Assembly: GCF_001625215.2 (NCBI RefSeq)
Contig: NC_030387.2
Span: 35,983,606-36,047,605, forward strand
Direction of reading: 5' to 3'
Length of the DNA: 64,000 nucleotides
Origin: Daucus carota subsp. sativus
Taxonomy: Eukaryota > Streptophyta > Magnoliopsida > Apiales > Apiaceae
Shown: positions 24,574 to 36,114 of the stretch, in pieces
Layout: every line of letters begins with the position of its first letter
Numbering within the stretch: the first letter of the stretch is position 1
Notes under the pieces: generated by a model
The model's input: only the letters and a program-made list of their open reading frames with translations
The model's database searches: none
What the model was told of the DNA's origin: nothing
Translations under genes and position numbers: made by a program

Positions 24574-26531
24574 TGGATTCACTTTTCCCAGATAAAGCTG
24601 TATGCGCGCGCACAAAATCATGATAAGTCTTTTTTGCTGGTACTTAGTGCAAATCCATAAAAGAACTTCAACCAGAAATGAAAGTATTGATCAGTTTGCT
24701 TTAAGCTATTCAGAGGTGAATGATTAAAGCTCTACTCTTGGTTTTAAGATATCAACGATTGAAGTAGAAGTGGGATTATTGGTGACTTGTGTGACCTCGA
24801 GCCTTTATGTGAGTAATAGATGACTCGCATGGTGTGAGACTGAGTATTTATGTGTAGGTCACGACCTTTTTTTTTTTTTTTTTGCCTATACTTTTGAGTG
24901 TGAGTATTAAATTTGTATAGTAATTCATAATTTTCAAGGAAACACTGGTGTACCTAATAGAACTGCCAGGGATGGGGAGAAAGACCTGAAGTGAGTCGAA
25001 TATCTCCTTGTTATTGCTATTACAAAAATACATGAATCATTCGTGGGTGCCTAGCACCAAGACGCCCCAAGGTTCGTTCAATAGCATGGAAAACTGGGAA
25101 AGTAGCATTAACGTGATGCAAGTTATGATGGCTTTTTGTCAAATGAATGTTTAGCATACACACTATTTGCCTGTAAAATGTCCAGATACAAGTAACTAAC
25201 AGTCTTCCAGGAAAAGATAAAATGTGAGCAAGATGCAATAAGCAAAAACAGAAGTCAGAATAAGAGAAAAGCTTGCATACGGGTCTTGAAGTCTAATACT
25301 TTCAACTATTAAAGACTTTCAAATACTCGTTTGAACCATTAGTAAGTCAAGGAGTTGAAGAATGAAATGCCGATTTGTATGTCTGAGACAATGGATACTT
25401 CTATCAAAATGTTATCTGAGGGATCGCTCTAGTATCTGAGTATTTATAAGAAACAATGTGTGTCTGTGTGAACAGCAATGCTCTGCATTAGCATGACGAA
25501 TTCTAAAAAAATTTATCCAAAAAACAATAGAATGCAGGAAACAAATAAAGTCCTAACGTTGTAATCTTACAAGTCCATCTCCACCATGTCTTGCTGCTAA
25601 TGTCAATTTCAACATTAATCTACATTGGACATTTAATCTGATAACACGGAGTCTACCATTCATACTTAAGAATTCTTTAAGCTAAAATTAGTCTTTGAAT
25701 TATTCAAGGCAAGACGAGACCAGTGAACAGATATCTCCCCTATACACAAGTGTAAAGAATGTGACTAGTGTAGTTATGTATTTGTCCACTAATCCAAGTT
25801 TAGATGTATGGCCGCCCGGAATAAATATAGCCGGCAAGGATATATTGAAGATTTAGTACAGCTTATAATGAACCCCATCTTGCAAACCATTTAGCCATTT
25901 AAATTATTCCATTTCTGATCTTTACAGTTTCCGGGTAAATGACTAAAATTTTTGGGTATACAAAAAGGTTAATTCAGCTCCTTCCATTCCACTGCACAGC
26001 AGTTACTAAAACCCCCATCACACACATCTAACCAGCTTAGCATAGGCATCCCTTTTTATTTTTTTGGCCAAGTCTCGAAGAGGCATCTTCCCAGAAACAC
26101 AAAACTGGGGAGCCATCAGAAACAATAAGGCGTTCAGGAGTAGACTCTTTAGGGGAACCACTATCTGGCAGATCAAAGAGAACCACTATCATAAGAGATC
26201 AAACTCATTCCTATTGGGACACATTGCACAACATCTACTGTGAGGTCAATTGACTCGTGGAAACCTTTACCTAAAGGCTGGAATTGAGGTCCTCCAACAA
26301 CCTCAAAGACAAGTAGGTAAAATAGAAAGAAAAAAGAATAAATCATTTCGTGACTGCATAATTAGATTCCAAAAGAATAAACGCAGTTGACATTTCAAAC
26401 CTTGTCGAACACATAGTTGTACACTATATCAGCGTCAAAGGTAGACAATAAAAGACAATCTGCTGGTAAAAAATACCTTGCAAAAATGACCACAATGTCT
26501 CCTTGCAGCATGTTACTAGTCATTTCAACAC

Positions 26532-26580
26532 AAAAGCAGCTGTCTTTTTTTTTTTTTTTGACGAAAAAAGCAGCTGTCTT
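26532..26580. repeat. Micro-insertion with perfect 15-bp target duplication
   Basis: AAAAGCAGCTGTCTT occurs at 26532-26546 and 26566-26580, identical in all 15 bases. Between them lie 19 bases, T13 followed by GACGAA. The reverse strand reads TTCGTC then A13. The repeated sequence is of mixed composition, so slippage is unlikely. This is the clearest case of a nearly empty retrotransposon-type insertion in the window. Confidence 0.65.
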
Positions 26581-28016
26581 AATCGAGCAAGCACCTTACA
26601 AATACACCATTCCAACCCCCAAATGGGATGTTACAAAAAACAACAAAACAAAAAAAGCCGACCCAAACAAAGAGAAAAAACAAAGTACAACTTAAAAAGA
26701 AAAATAGCTATTTGTTCCCTGTGTAACATAAAAATTATAATTCACACAAAAAACACCAATACATGTTATACTTTATTTTCCAGCCCATATCATTACCTAC
26801 AAGTAACAAAACTTGGGCTTAGGGTCATATGTCGATACCAAAACCTTACCACATGCAAACAACGATATGGAGCCAACACCTAAAAGGTAGGTGCGAGACA
26901 CTCTTGCTCCTTAAAACAGAACACAATAGTGCATATGGACCAGAAGAGGACCTTCAAAATTTATATTAAGTATACCATCCCCATGTCAACCTGAAGGAAG
27001 GAAAACCACATCTTCCTACACCACCGCCAGCCCAACCACGCGCACACACACAAACATATTCATACTAGAAGCAACTTCATTTTAGGGTAACTTGATATAT
27101 GCTTCTCATGCCAGAGTAATCTACACAGCAGTATGGCTGTCAAGGAACATGTACAATTGACATGACATGGAGCTCCCAGATACGATGTAGAGATCTAAAA
27201 CATTAATATACCGACTTGCATATCATTACAGCATCATCTATTTATGTATCCTACAATTAGGATAACAAAGATGCCCCAATATAGTTCATTTATCATCATT
27301 TGTATACCTGCAAGAGCAAATCCATTAAAGCCGAATATACCTAAAAACAAGAGTTCACGATGCAACTGACTATGAAACCAGTGCAGACTGCAGAGATATA
27401 TAATTAAACAAAATTATACAATACAGTCAGCTTATTAGTGTTAAGCTTCTCAAAATACTCAGACTATGTCGTGGGCAACATTAAATAGGCCTTGTATCGG
27501 GTATCCAATTCAAAGAAAAGCAGTAAGCAATCCAAGTAGGTTCACTAGTGAAATGCTGAGACACTATCAACCTTATCAGGCTTACAGGTGAAATAATTAC
27601 ATACATAATCTTCATTGACCAATTGAATCAGATGATATCAAGCTTCAAGCACAATAACAAGTCCAGAATATCTAACATCCGAACTTGAAATTAACATTAC
27701 ATACCAGCTGTTATTTGGACAAGAATAATTCTAAACATCCTTTTTGGAAAGAGACATAGTGAGAGGATAGACAACTACCGATATAAATCAGATAAAGGCG
27801 CAAAATAAAACTAATTTCTGCTCAGCACCATGATCCAAATTATCCAAGTACCCTGAGCAAGTAACATTAATAAGCAACTCAAGAAACAGGAACAGAAGTT
27901 CAAACATAACTTATCATTGATTAAGAAAAAAACATTGAAAACATACTATCCAAAACGAAAAAACAGATGAAATTATAAAAGAACAAGAGTATTACATTGC
28001 AACTCCTGTTTATCAC

Positions 28017-29621
28017 TCACGGGCTACTGTTGGAGCTACTATGACGATTAGACCATCTCCTTAAAGCACAAGCCACAAAACTCCTACCTCCAAAAAGGCC
28101 AAATCTTGGCTTGGATGAAGATGCCCTTGTGTTGCTACTCGATGGAGCGCTAGTATTATTAACACCAGCAACAATTTCTTCGCTGAGCATCGGCTGATAA
28201 TCCACTACCTCCTCTTGTACCCCACTATCACTAGCACTTGCATCAACCGCTTCAGCTTCAACTTCACAAACATCCAAATTAACCATCAAAGATCCCCTCC
28301 TCACCCTCAGCCAATCTGCAACCTCACTAGTCACATCTCTACACTTCTTGACCTTAATTTTCACTAAATTGGGGCAACCCCAAGCAAAAGCCTCAATCCC
28401 CGTATCCGACACAGGACACCCCTTAATACACAGCTTCTTTAAGGCAGCACATTTCGCAGCGATACACGAAATTTCAGCATCAGCTATAGTCTCACTACCA
28501 CAAAGTGCTAACCTTTCCAATTTCTGACAATTAGAAGCAATAGCCTCCAAACTAGCAGAACTAGGATTAACGCCTATAAGAACCAACTCCTGAAGCCTAG
28601 CACTATGCTTAGCAATAGCAAGCAACCCTTCATCACCAATCCTATTCGTCCTCCACCCGTCAATATGAAGCTTCCTCATCAACTTACAATTCTCCGCCAC
28701 AGAAACCACCCCAACATTCGTACAATCCGGCGTCTTAACAATATGCAAAATCTCCAATTCCGGACAATTTGACAATGCAGAAAGCCCAATATCACTCACT
28801 TGCAACCTCTCCAAATGAACCTCAGCCAAATTATTCTTCTTATTGGCAACCATTTCCAACAAACTATCCCAATCCCCCAAACACCTCAACAACTTCAACG
28901 ACTTCAAATTCTTCGATCCCACGATCAACGGACCGAAAAACTGCCCATTATAAAGCTCCTTCAAACAAATCGATTTCAGCGAACCCGCAGCCACACCAGG
29001 CCCAATTGGCTCCGCACCACCCCCATCATTAATCCCCCTCAGCCTCTTAACCGACAATTCCTCGAGAAACGAACAATGATTAAGCACCGCATTCATCCCT
29101 TTGGCCCCAAACATACAAGATCCACACGAGAATTTCTTCAAACACTTGGTGTGCATAGCGAAATTCGTCATCCCCACATCGGTCAACTCTCGACACCCCC
29201 TAAGCTTCAGCCTGGTCAAATTGGGGCACCTCATCGAAATCAAAGTCAACGCCTCATCATTCACACTCTTAGATCTCCGATCACACCGCAACGCCAGCTT
29301 CGTCACCGAATCGAACCGCAAAAACAACGCCGGCACAAAACTAATCAACTCCGCCTGCGCGTTCAACGACAGCCGATGACGACTCTGCCCCTCCACTCTC
29401 AACCACCTTTGACAAACAAGCGAGCATCTTTTCCGGTCGCCGGAGCTCAGAGACTGAAAAACCAGCGCAATACACTCGTCAGGAAGCTCCGAAATAAGGT
29501 CAGAATCGGAATTATCCACTTTCATAGGGGTAGAAATGGAACAAGAGCGATGAAAAAGAGGCGGAGACAACCGAAGCGAAGACGACGACGCAGCGGACTG
29601 AGTTGAAGACGACTGCCCCAT
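28017..29621 (-). CDS. SKIP2: F-box/LRR protein, SKIP2/VFB type
   Basis: Substrate receptor of an SCF ubiquitin ligase, from the plant SKIP2/VIER F-BOX group. The gene is intronless and gives 534 residues from the Met at 29621. I prefer this to an in-frame Met 11 codons upstream because family members begin MGQS. Domains seen: a Ser-rich N-terminus, an F-box (about 43-83, ELPDECIALVFQSLSSGDRKR.. with LVCQRW), then a long array of cysteine-containing LRRs (about 105-460) with repeats of the pattern CPNLTRLKLRGCRELTDVGM. The C-terminal tail (DYQPMLSEEIV..., then Ser-rich, then GLFGGRSFVACALRRWS) is conserved in this group as I remember it. The neighbours (IRX14, CYCD3, EB1C) match those of At5g67250. 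A TATA-like ttataaatta on the minus strand lies about 180 bp upstream. Confidence 0.93.
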   Translation of the reverse strand: MGQSSSTQSAASSSSLRLSPPLFHRSCSISTPMKVDNSDSDLISELPDECIALVFQSLSSGDRKRCSLVCQRWLRVEGQSRHRLSLNAQAELISFVPALFLRFDSVTKLALRCDRRSKSVNDEALTLISMRCPNLTRLKLRGCRELTDVGMTNFAMHTKCLKKFSCGSCMFGAKGMNAVLNHCSFLEELSVKRLRGINDGGGAEPIGPGVAAGSLKSICLKELYNGQFFGPLIVGSKNLKSLKLLRCLGDWDSLLEMVANKKNNLAEVHLERLQVSDIGLSALSNCPELEILHIVKTPDCTNVGVVSVAENCKLMRKLHIDGWRTNRIGDEGLLAIAKHSARLQELVLIGVNPSSASLEAIASNCQKLERLALCGSETIADAEISCIAAKCAALKKLCIKGCPVSDTGIEAFAWGCPNLVKIKVKKCRDVTSEVADWLRVRRGSLMVNLDVCEVEAEAVDASASDSGVQEEVVDYQPMLSEEIVAGVNNTSAPSSSNTRASSSKPRFGLFGGRSFVACALRRWSNRHSSSNSSP

Positions 29622-30444
29622 ACACTTGTTCGGTGTTAAAAAATCACAACCCAAAAATCAAAAAATCAAAATAAAAGAGAGGCTCACAACAAAAGCCCCA
29701 TGATTACAAGATAGCTATCGAAGTAATTCATATGTATGGATCTAAGAGATGAGAAGTGTTGTTGTTGAGTGTTTAGTAACGGACGGCTGTAGTTTTCTTG
29801 TAATTTATAAGGTTGGAGATATCGATGAGAGTTGGGGAGATGGGGCTATGTACTTGTGTAATAGTTTAGTAATAAAAGAGAGATTAAAAATGATGAGATG
29901 TAAGTGATTTATGGACATTTAGTTGGGAGGAGAAAGACCCGTTCTTTTACTTTTTCTTCCACTATGGATTGAGTGCTGGCGAGATTTGGAAAGGTGAGTC
30001 ACCCAAGCATAAAAATGAAGGGAGAGTCTTGGACGTAAAATCATAAAATGGGGTGAGAAGAAGTTGGTTTCTTCATCGTTTGCGGCTGGGACAGGGATTG
30101 ACCGGTGATATGTGCCTAGGTGTTTGTTTCGGGTGATCCGTGATTACAGTCTGTGTTATAATTTTAATTTCGAAAATTATAAGAATTTTGAGATTTTTTT
30201 TTTTTTTTTGAAAATAAGAATTTTGAGATTTTTATAAGATATAGTTATATAAAATAATTTTAATTTGTTAGGAAAAAAATTTAAAAAATATGTTATGAAG
30301 TTTTTATTAGGAGTCTCATGAAAAATTCTAATTTAAAAAACAAGTTGACATATTAAAAATAAAAAATATTGATAATCTCATGAAAATATCACTCCAACCA
30401 TATTATTCTCTTATATATAATTTTAGCCGAGCACTATTCTCTTA
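29622..30444. promoter_or_regulatory. Upstream region of the F-box gene
   Basis: The near part is the minus-strand leader and promoter of the F-box gene, with TATA-like ttataaatta around 29801-29810. Further out is a micro-insertion at 30179-30233, listed separately. No gene is supported. Confidence 0.4.
30179..30233. repeat. Micro-insertion with perfect 20-bp flanking repeats
   Basis: The 20-base sequence ataagaattttgagattttt is at 30179-30198 and 30214-30233 without mismatch. The 15 bases between are T11 then GAAA. The other strand reads TTTC then A11. Insert length equals that of the loci at 105-119 and 13580-13594, but it lacks the GTC before the A tract. Because the repeat ends in T, the exact insert boundary is ambiguous. 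Confidence 0.5.
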
Positions 30445-30874
30445 GAGCATCTCCAACAATACATTATTCTTTACTATATGTGGTTTTCAAGAGCATTTCC
30501 CACATTGAAAACCTTTAGCTAAAATATAAGTTGGCATACTAAAAAGAAAAAATTAACCAACAACTCGAAAAACTGATGCTCCAACTATAACTAGCTGTTG
30601 TCTATAATTTTAGCCAACCTCCTGTGGATGACTAAATTTGTCGAACCTTTACAGGTCTGTAAGAAATCTGTAGGAAAATTACACATCATTTATTACCATA
30701 TTGAACTGATATATTCTGATTTAACAATCTAAAATATTAATAACATACTATTTTCAAATTATAGTCAACCAATATAGCCAATACTAAAATGTCTTACAGG
30801 TTCAACAAATTTAACATAATGTCTTACAGGTACCATTTAGCCAACGATTATAACCAACACCGTTGGAGATGCTC
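30445..30874. mobile_element. MITE with GAGCATCTCCAAC terminal repeats
   Basis: A 430-bp segment begins GAGCATCTCCAAC and ends with its exact reverse complement GTTGGAGATGCTC. It is non-coding and AT-rich. Flanks are TTA on the left and TAA on the right, so a clean target duplication is not seen. An internal direct repeat, atgtcttacaggt, occurs around 30790-30831. The family is shared with the right end of the foldback in IRX14 intron 2. Confidence 0.65.
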
Positions 30875-30877
30875 TAA

Positions 30878-33800
30878 TAAGTTAATACATTGGATATCGT
30901 GATAACTCCAACCATGCTCTTTATACTTGCTCCTTGCTCATATTTAATTATTATTTGAGAGAAAAGTTGGAGAGAATTAGAGAGAAATGGATAGAAATAG
31001 AAGGACGTGATTATTTTATTTAAAGAAAATAAGTTAGGAGAACCTATATATATATTTTTTAAAAGAAAAGAGAGAGAGGAAACTCTTAAATTTTTATAAA
31101 GCTATTAGAAGTTCATTGGAACTCTAATTTTTTATACCCTCCTAAATATTAGAGTTAATAGTTTGTTTGAGAAGCTCATTGGAGATGCTCTTTTAACCTT
31201 ACTACTATAATCAAAACTGCATGTCCAAAATCTCATGAGAAGCTCATTGGAGATGCTCTTTTCTTTTCCTTTTTCCGGAGCCGGCTCTTGTCCGATTACC
31301 GCATCGAATCTATTCCAATCTAACACAAACTCTGTTGGGTCAAATGACTTGACATTGTTGAGATTCTCTGGTATGTTTAAAGACCTTGATCGTAACAGCA
31401 TGGAAAATGGCTTCTTACAATCTTTAAGAGCATTATCTTTTTATCATTTTGAAGAATGCTCTATTTTCTTCTTACATAATTCGTTCACTATTCCTACTGA
31501 TTTTAGTAAAATAACATAAAATTTTATATTAAAGCTAGGTATAAGTAACACGTATGTGAGTATACTAAGCAGTTGAGAGTCAATCACATATTGTATTTGT
31601 ACATGATTCACGCACGCTTGACCAGATCATGCGACCAATTCAGATTTTAGAGTTTACTTATGTATATTTCTAACAAACTCTAGTTATTTTTACGTGTAAA
31701 TTTGAATATTATCCGCCTTGTCATTTTTGTATGAAGTTTGTTGCTTCACATTCACATGCGATGCAGCTGATGCATTTCGAATGTTATTAGGCCCGCCTTC
31801 TAAAATAATGTAAAGCACATTCGATACATAATCGTAATAACTCGAATTCGGTTCGTAAAATATAAAATCAAATTGTTGTCGAGCAAAGCCGACGACAACG
31901 ATATATTAATCTGTGAAAGAGAGAAAAAGAACGATGATTGACAATGATGCAGGCGTGAAACTTGAAATTGTCGAAACACTTGTCAGGTTCGAGAACAAGG
32001 TGAAGCAAGTTATAACAGTGCTCTGAAGAAAGGCAAGAGAGGTAGGCTTGACAATAGAATGCGTAGCGAGTAATTTAGCAGAACTGGAACTTTAATTATT
32101 GTGAAGGAAAAAGAGCTCAAGCACGCCTCGAGTAAACAAACTATTAAAACGGGACACCTCTTTTGAATTGCCCAGACTAATTTGTAGCGCTGCTCATTGT
32201 CCCGTTGCATGATTACGCGAATGATAGTGTTGCGTAACTGGATGACAATGCTCGACATATTTTATGCGTTTGTATAATTAGACTCGATACTCTGTATAAC
32301 TACCTAGACCAAGTTATGTGTCTTGCATCAAAATTTAAGATATTTAGATTCAATAATATTCAAGTGTCTTAAAATGTTAGAAAATTCAGTAGGTATCTTA
32401 TTTTTATGCACTGTTCCCTCCGTTTCGAGTTAGAAGTTTAATTTCTAAACATCACATAGTTTAAAAAAAGTAAATTTTGAGGGAGAAAAGTTGCATCAAG
32501 TCATTAATTGAACAAAATATGTGACATATGATATTTTAATAATAAAACACAATTAAAAGATATGTTATTAGAGTTCATGTGTCCTAAATTATTTGGACAT
32601 TATCTTTATTATATTTACAGGACGTTTGCAACATGGTTGGAATTGCTCTCGCACTAAATTTCAGAATGAATTAGTAGTTCTAGTGCTATGAAAAATGCTT
32701 TTATGAATATTTTAATGCTCTGACCTACACCTGACATGTATTATGATTTGGAAATAGTTGTGGGCTGATCTTTATTGCAACTAAAATATGGTAAATGTAA
32801 GTAGACGGGTCTTGAATTAGTAAATGTATCTTGTTGGGCTTACCATCGCCATCTTTTTATCGACCTCTCAAGGCCGTATTGATCACCATATAACAGTCAT
32901 ACGACTTGTATTGCTTTAGGTCCAGTTCGTATCAGTCTGAACTATATTCAGCTTAGATCCGGTTTGTGCCATGTCTCGTTGCATCTATATGTGTACGAGA
33001 CCGATACTTTCAACTGCACAAAAACATCTCTTACCCCATGAAATTAAGCAGTGGTACTATCCTGTAAATGTGCTACTATATGAGTAGAAATAAACAAGGA
33101 AACAGATGAATATTTTTTGAATATTTTTAAAAATGATGCCTGTAATTTTTTTACACCCGTAGCTACAAAAAATTCACGTGTGATAAACAATTAAAATTGT
33201 CTAAATGACGGATTTATCCGTTGTTAAGTTACACCGGCTCACCTGAGAAATATCAAAACATATATTATTTGTAAAACACATAGATTTCAAAAGAATAAGA
33301 TTTGGTACTCGATTGAAAACAATTTGAGAATTTCATCACTTTTTTAAACAAATTAGTCGCACACTTTTTTTTGCCTGTGGGGCATAAATTTATGAATTGT
33401 AAGATCAGCTCAGAAGAATAAATCATATTTGGTCGCTCTCTTCAAAAATTTCTTGAATATGGTCAGATATGAAATTGACTTTTTGTGTTAAAGATGGGTA
33501 CATATATCAACAAGGAAATAAAGGGATTAGTAGTTGTATCTTGAAATACAAGGCCTTTGGTTGTATACTTTAGACTTTTAGTTCGCCAGGTAATGATTTG
33601 TGAACTGCAGTGTATATGTAGCTGCTAGCTCCTGTGGCCTGTGGGCACAAACAGATTCAGAAATCTGGTCAAATATGCAATAATGAAATGGATCGGATAG
33701 AGGTGGCAAACTGGCAATACGCCAGTAATACATGCATATTATTATCACTGTTTAAATTCATCAGGCCCGCAGGTCCCAAGTTATTCAACTATTTCTTTAA

Positions 33801-35689
33801 CTTTTAATTGTTTATCAACTATATGAAACCTTGGTCATTGTTATAAAATTCCCCATTGATTATAATTTTAATAAATATTTTAATAATTTATTGATTATAT
33901 TTTAATTTAATTAAAATATCCTGATTTGTGAAGAATTTTTTTAATAAATTCTGCATGACTGCATCAGTATATGTACCGATTAATTCTGATTCTCGATAAA
34001 ATCACGAGATCGATATTAATAAGTTTTGCTCCGTGTACTCACAGGCACCAGAGTAGCAGACTGAAATTTCCTTTCTTTGCGTATAATGCTATTTGTGTGG
34101 GCTATAGCCTGTATATACACAAACAGTACTGCTGCGCGTCACATTTCCTGCTCCTCCCCTCGCAACGCGTGTCATGAACTCGACGAGTCTTCGTAGTCGA
34201 CATATGCTTCCGCCAAAATAAAAAGATTTGATATTCGTGATCATATAATTATGTAATGATGATACGGGAGTTATGGTCTGATACGTACGTAGAATACGTC
34301 TAAGTAAAGATTTGCTGAAGGTAAGTGTAATTATCAACGCTGTAATAAATATAGTGAGAGTACAAGTATTGTGTGTTTTCTGTTGCATAGATAGGCTTTT
34401 AGCAGTTGTAGATCGGGGAGAGCGGGGAGAGCGGGTGTAGAGTTCCTTTATAGCATCTTGAATCTGGGTAAATATATCAAACAACGGAAACGACAATGTT
34501 GGCATGCGTTTTCACCCTCTTATCATATTAAACGATGAAAGTTCACAAAACGTGTAGTAGCTTTTGCTTCACGTATTTGATAATTTGAGGATCTGCAGTG
34601 TAAATATCCTCATTTGATGTGATAATATATAATTATATAAACTCAAGGTAACCTCGCATATGATTGTCAGAACATATTAGAATATGTTAAATAACATGCA
34701 CTGATACTTAATCGGTAGATAAATATTTGATATATAAATATCAGGATTATAATAAAATTTTAATACATATAACATTTTTTATCCATTGTATGAGGACTCG
34801 ACCAATACTTAAAAACTGTTGGACGGGATCAATTTCCCGTATAACAGTTAAAAAGTGAATACAATCTCTTGAAAATAATAATGAATAAAAATTGATTGGA
34901 ATACAATCTCTTTTACCCAAAAAAATCTAAATACTCTTATATCATAATTCTTTCAAACAAGCATAACATCTACGGTTCTTTTGAGAACGAGTCATTTAAC
35001 AAGTACGTCTTGAAATAATTTTGATTCAAACATTATTTTTGTTTTGGAATTGTCAATTAGTACATAATTACATGAACATAGATAACCTTCATGATGTGAA
35101 ATGCCGATCGCACAGATTAATCGCTATAAGCTGAAGAATGAGAATCCTATGTAATACCACTATTCACTTAATATAAGAAATTGTACTTGCCCGTTTCAAC
35201 TAGAATAAATTGAAAACTTAATTTGGAGTCTTGGAAGAGAGGTGCGCATAAGATTGCCGGAAGCCTTGAGACAGGAACATACATAGTTTCGGCAATATAT
35301 AAACCAGTAATTGACCCATTACTTAATTTCTTCTGTCTCTTCTTTCATCTTTTTCACCCCTCACAACTCAAAGGCTGGTTTCTAACTTTCTGGTCATTCA
35401 TTCTCCACTGTTCTAGCTTTCAACAACTGTGTCCTCTGGCATTGTTTGTTTCTGTTCCCCTCTTTCAATGATGGTAGAATTACATACTTACATCGAGATA
35501 AATCCAATGATGAGCAAAGAATGAATAAAGCAATCAAAATGTTCTGTTTTGTGTCCTGACCTCTACGAAGACACTTTAATTTGATCTCGATTATACTAGA
35601 AACATAACAGGTCTAATAATGGAGCTCGAGGTGACAATTTGAATAGTGTAACTTCGCGAAATTGTGTATAATACACGCCTAAGAGCAAG
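30878..35689. other. Gene-poor intergenic region with element remnants
   Basis: About 4.8 kb with no supported gene. The word GAAGCTCATTGGAGATGCTC occurs at 31171-31190 and again at about 31239-31258, partly matching the GAGCATCTCC termini above. It suggests nested or duplicated element ends. A ccctccgtttc motif near 32413 resembles a Stowaway terminus, but no partner end is visible. The frames at 31132-31401 and 34089-34505 on the minus strand are not convincing. Confidence 0.4.
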
Positions 35690-36041
35690 TCCAATGGTGA
35701 GTTAAAAATAGGTGTAGCTATTACTAAAATATAGCACCAAAAAGTGGTTTTTGGTGCTAAAATAATATTACATCTTTAATAGTTGGTGCTATATCTTGTG
35801 CCAAATTCATATATGTGCATTCATGTACTTAATAGGTTGAGATATAAATCTATTTTTTATTCATTTTCCTCCACTTTTTTACTTTTTGATGAGGTGGCAA
35901 TTATAGTTATTGCTATAGTTTGTGCTAAATATAGCATCAACTATAGCAATATGCTATTTTAGCACCAAGTTACACTATTAGAGTTTGAAATTTTTTGATT
36001 TTGAGTTATAATATAAATATAGGACATTGGACTTTCTCTAA
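35690..36041. mobile_element. Tourist-like MITE with TAA target duplication
   Basis: The element is 35693-36038 (346 bp). The left end is GAGCAAGTCCAATGGTG and the right end, reversed, GAGAAAGTCCAATGTCC. TAA flanks both sides, the target typical of PIF/Harbinger MITEs. Inside is a hairpin, caccaaaaagtggtttttggtg, and several tatagcaMc motifs shared with 17494-17756. The LINE insertion site lies about 75 bp downstream. Confidence 0.75.
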
Positions 36042-36114
36042 ACAGTTTCGAGTTCGAGTGGAAATAAATTGCAATTTTGCAACCTCTGTAACATTTTAAT
36101 GTCCCTCACGAGTA

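Larger units (their letters stand above)
23971..28016. other. Intergenic region between IRX14 and the F-box gene
   Basis: About 4 kb without a credible coding region; open frames are short and lack recognisable protein character. Both genes converge, so it holds the 3' UTRs of IRX14 (left) and the F-box gene (right). Notable items, listed separately, are a 47-bp imperfect tandem repeat (24468-24573) and a poly(T) micro-insertion (26532-26580). A T18 tract lies at about 24866-24883. Confidence 0.5.

Noticed and set aside
28800..29606. 268-codon open frame on the + strand
   Set aside because: It is antisense to the F-box/LRR gene. Its Arg/Gln/Pro-rich composition is the mirror of leucine-rich codons and no domain is seen.
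31132..31401. Minus-strand frame ending near repeated GGAGATGCTC words
   Set aside because: The middle part looks mildly protein-like (FDPTEFVLDWNRFDAV), so it could be a captured fragment. I could not match a family and the frame runs into element ends.
32405..32430. Stowaway-like ccctccgtttc terminus
   Set aside because: Only one end is visible and there is no matching inverted end or TA duplication.
34089..34505. 138-codon minus-strand frame with one hydrophobic segment
   Set aside because: Length is compatible with chance in this 5-kb gene-free stretch, and there is no conserved motif. A homology search would be decisive.
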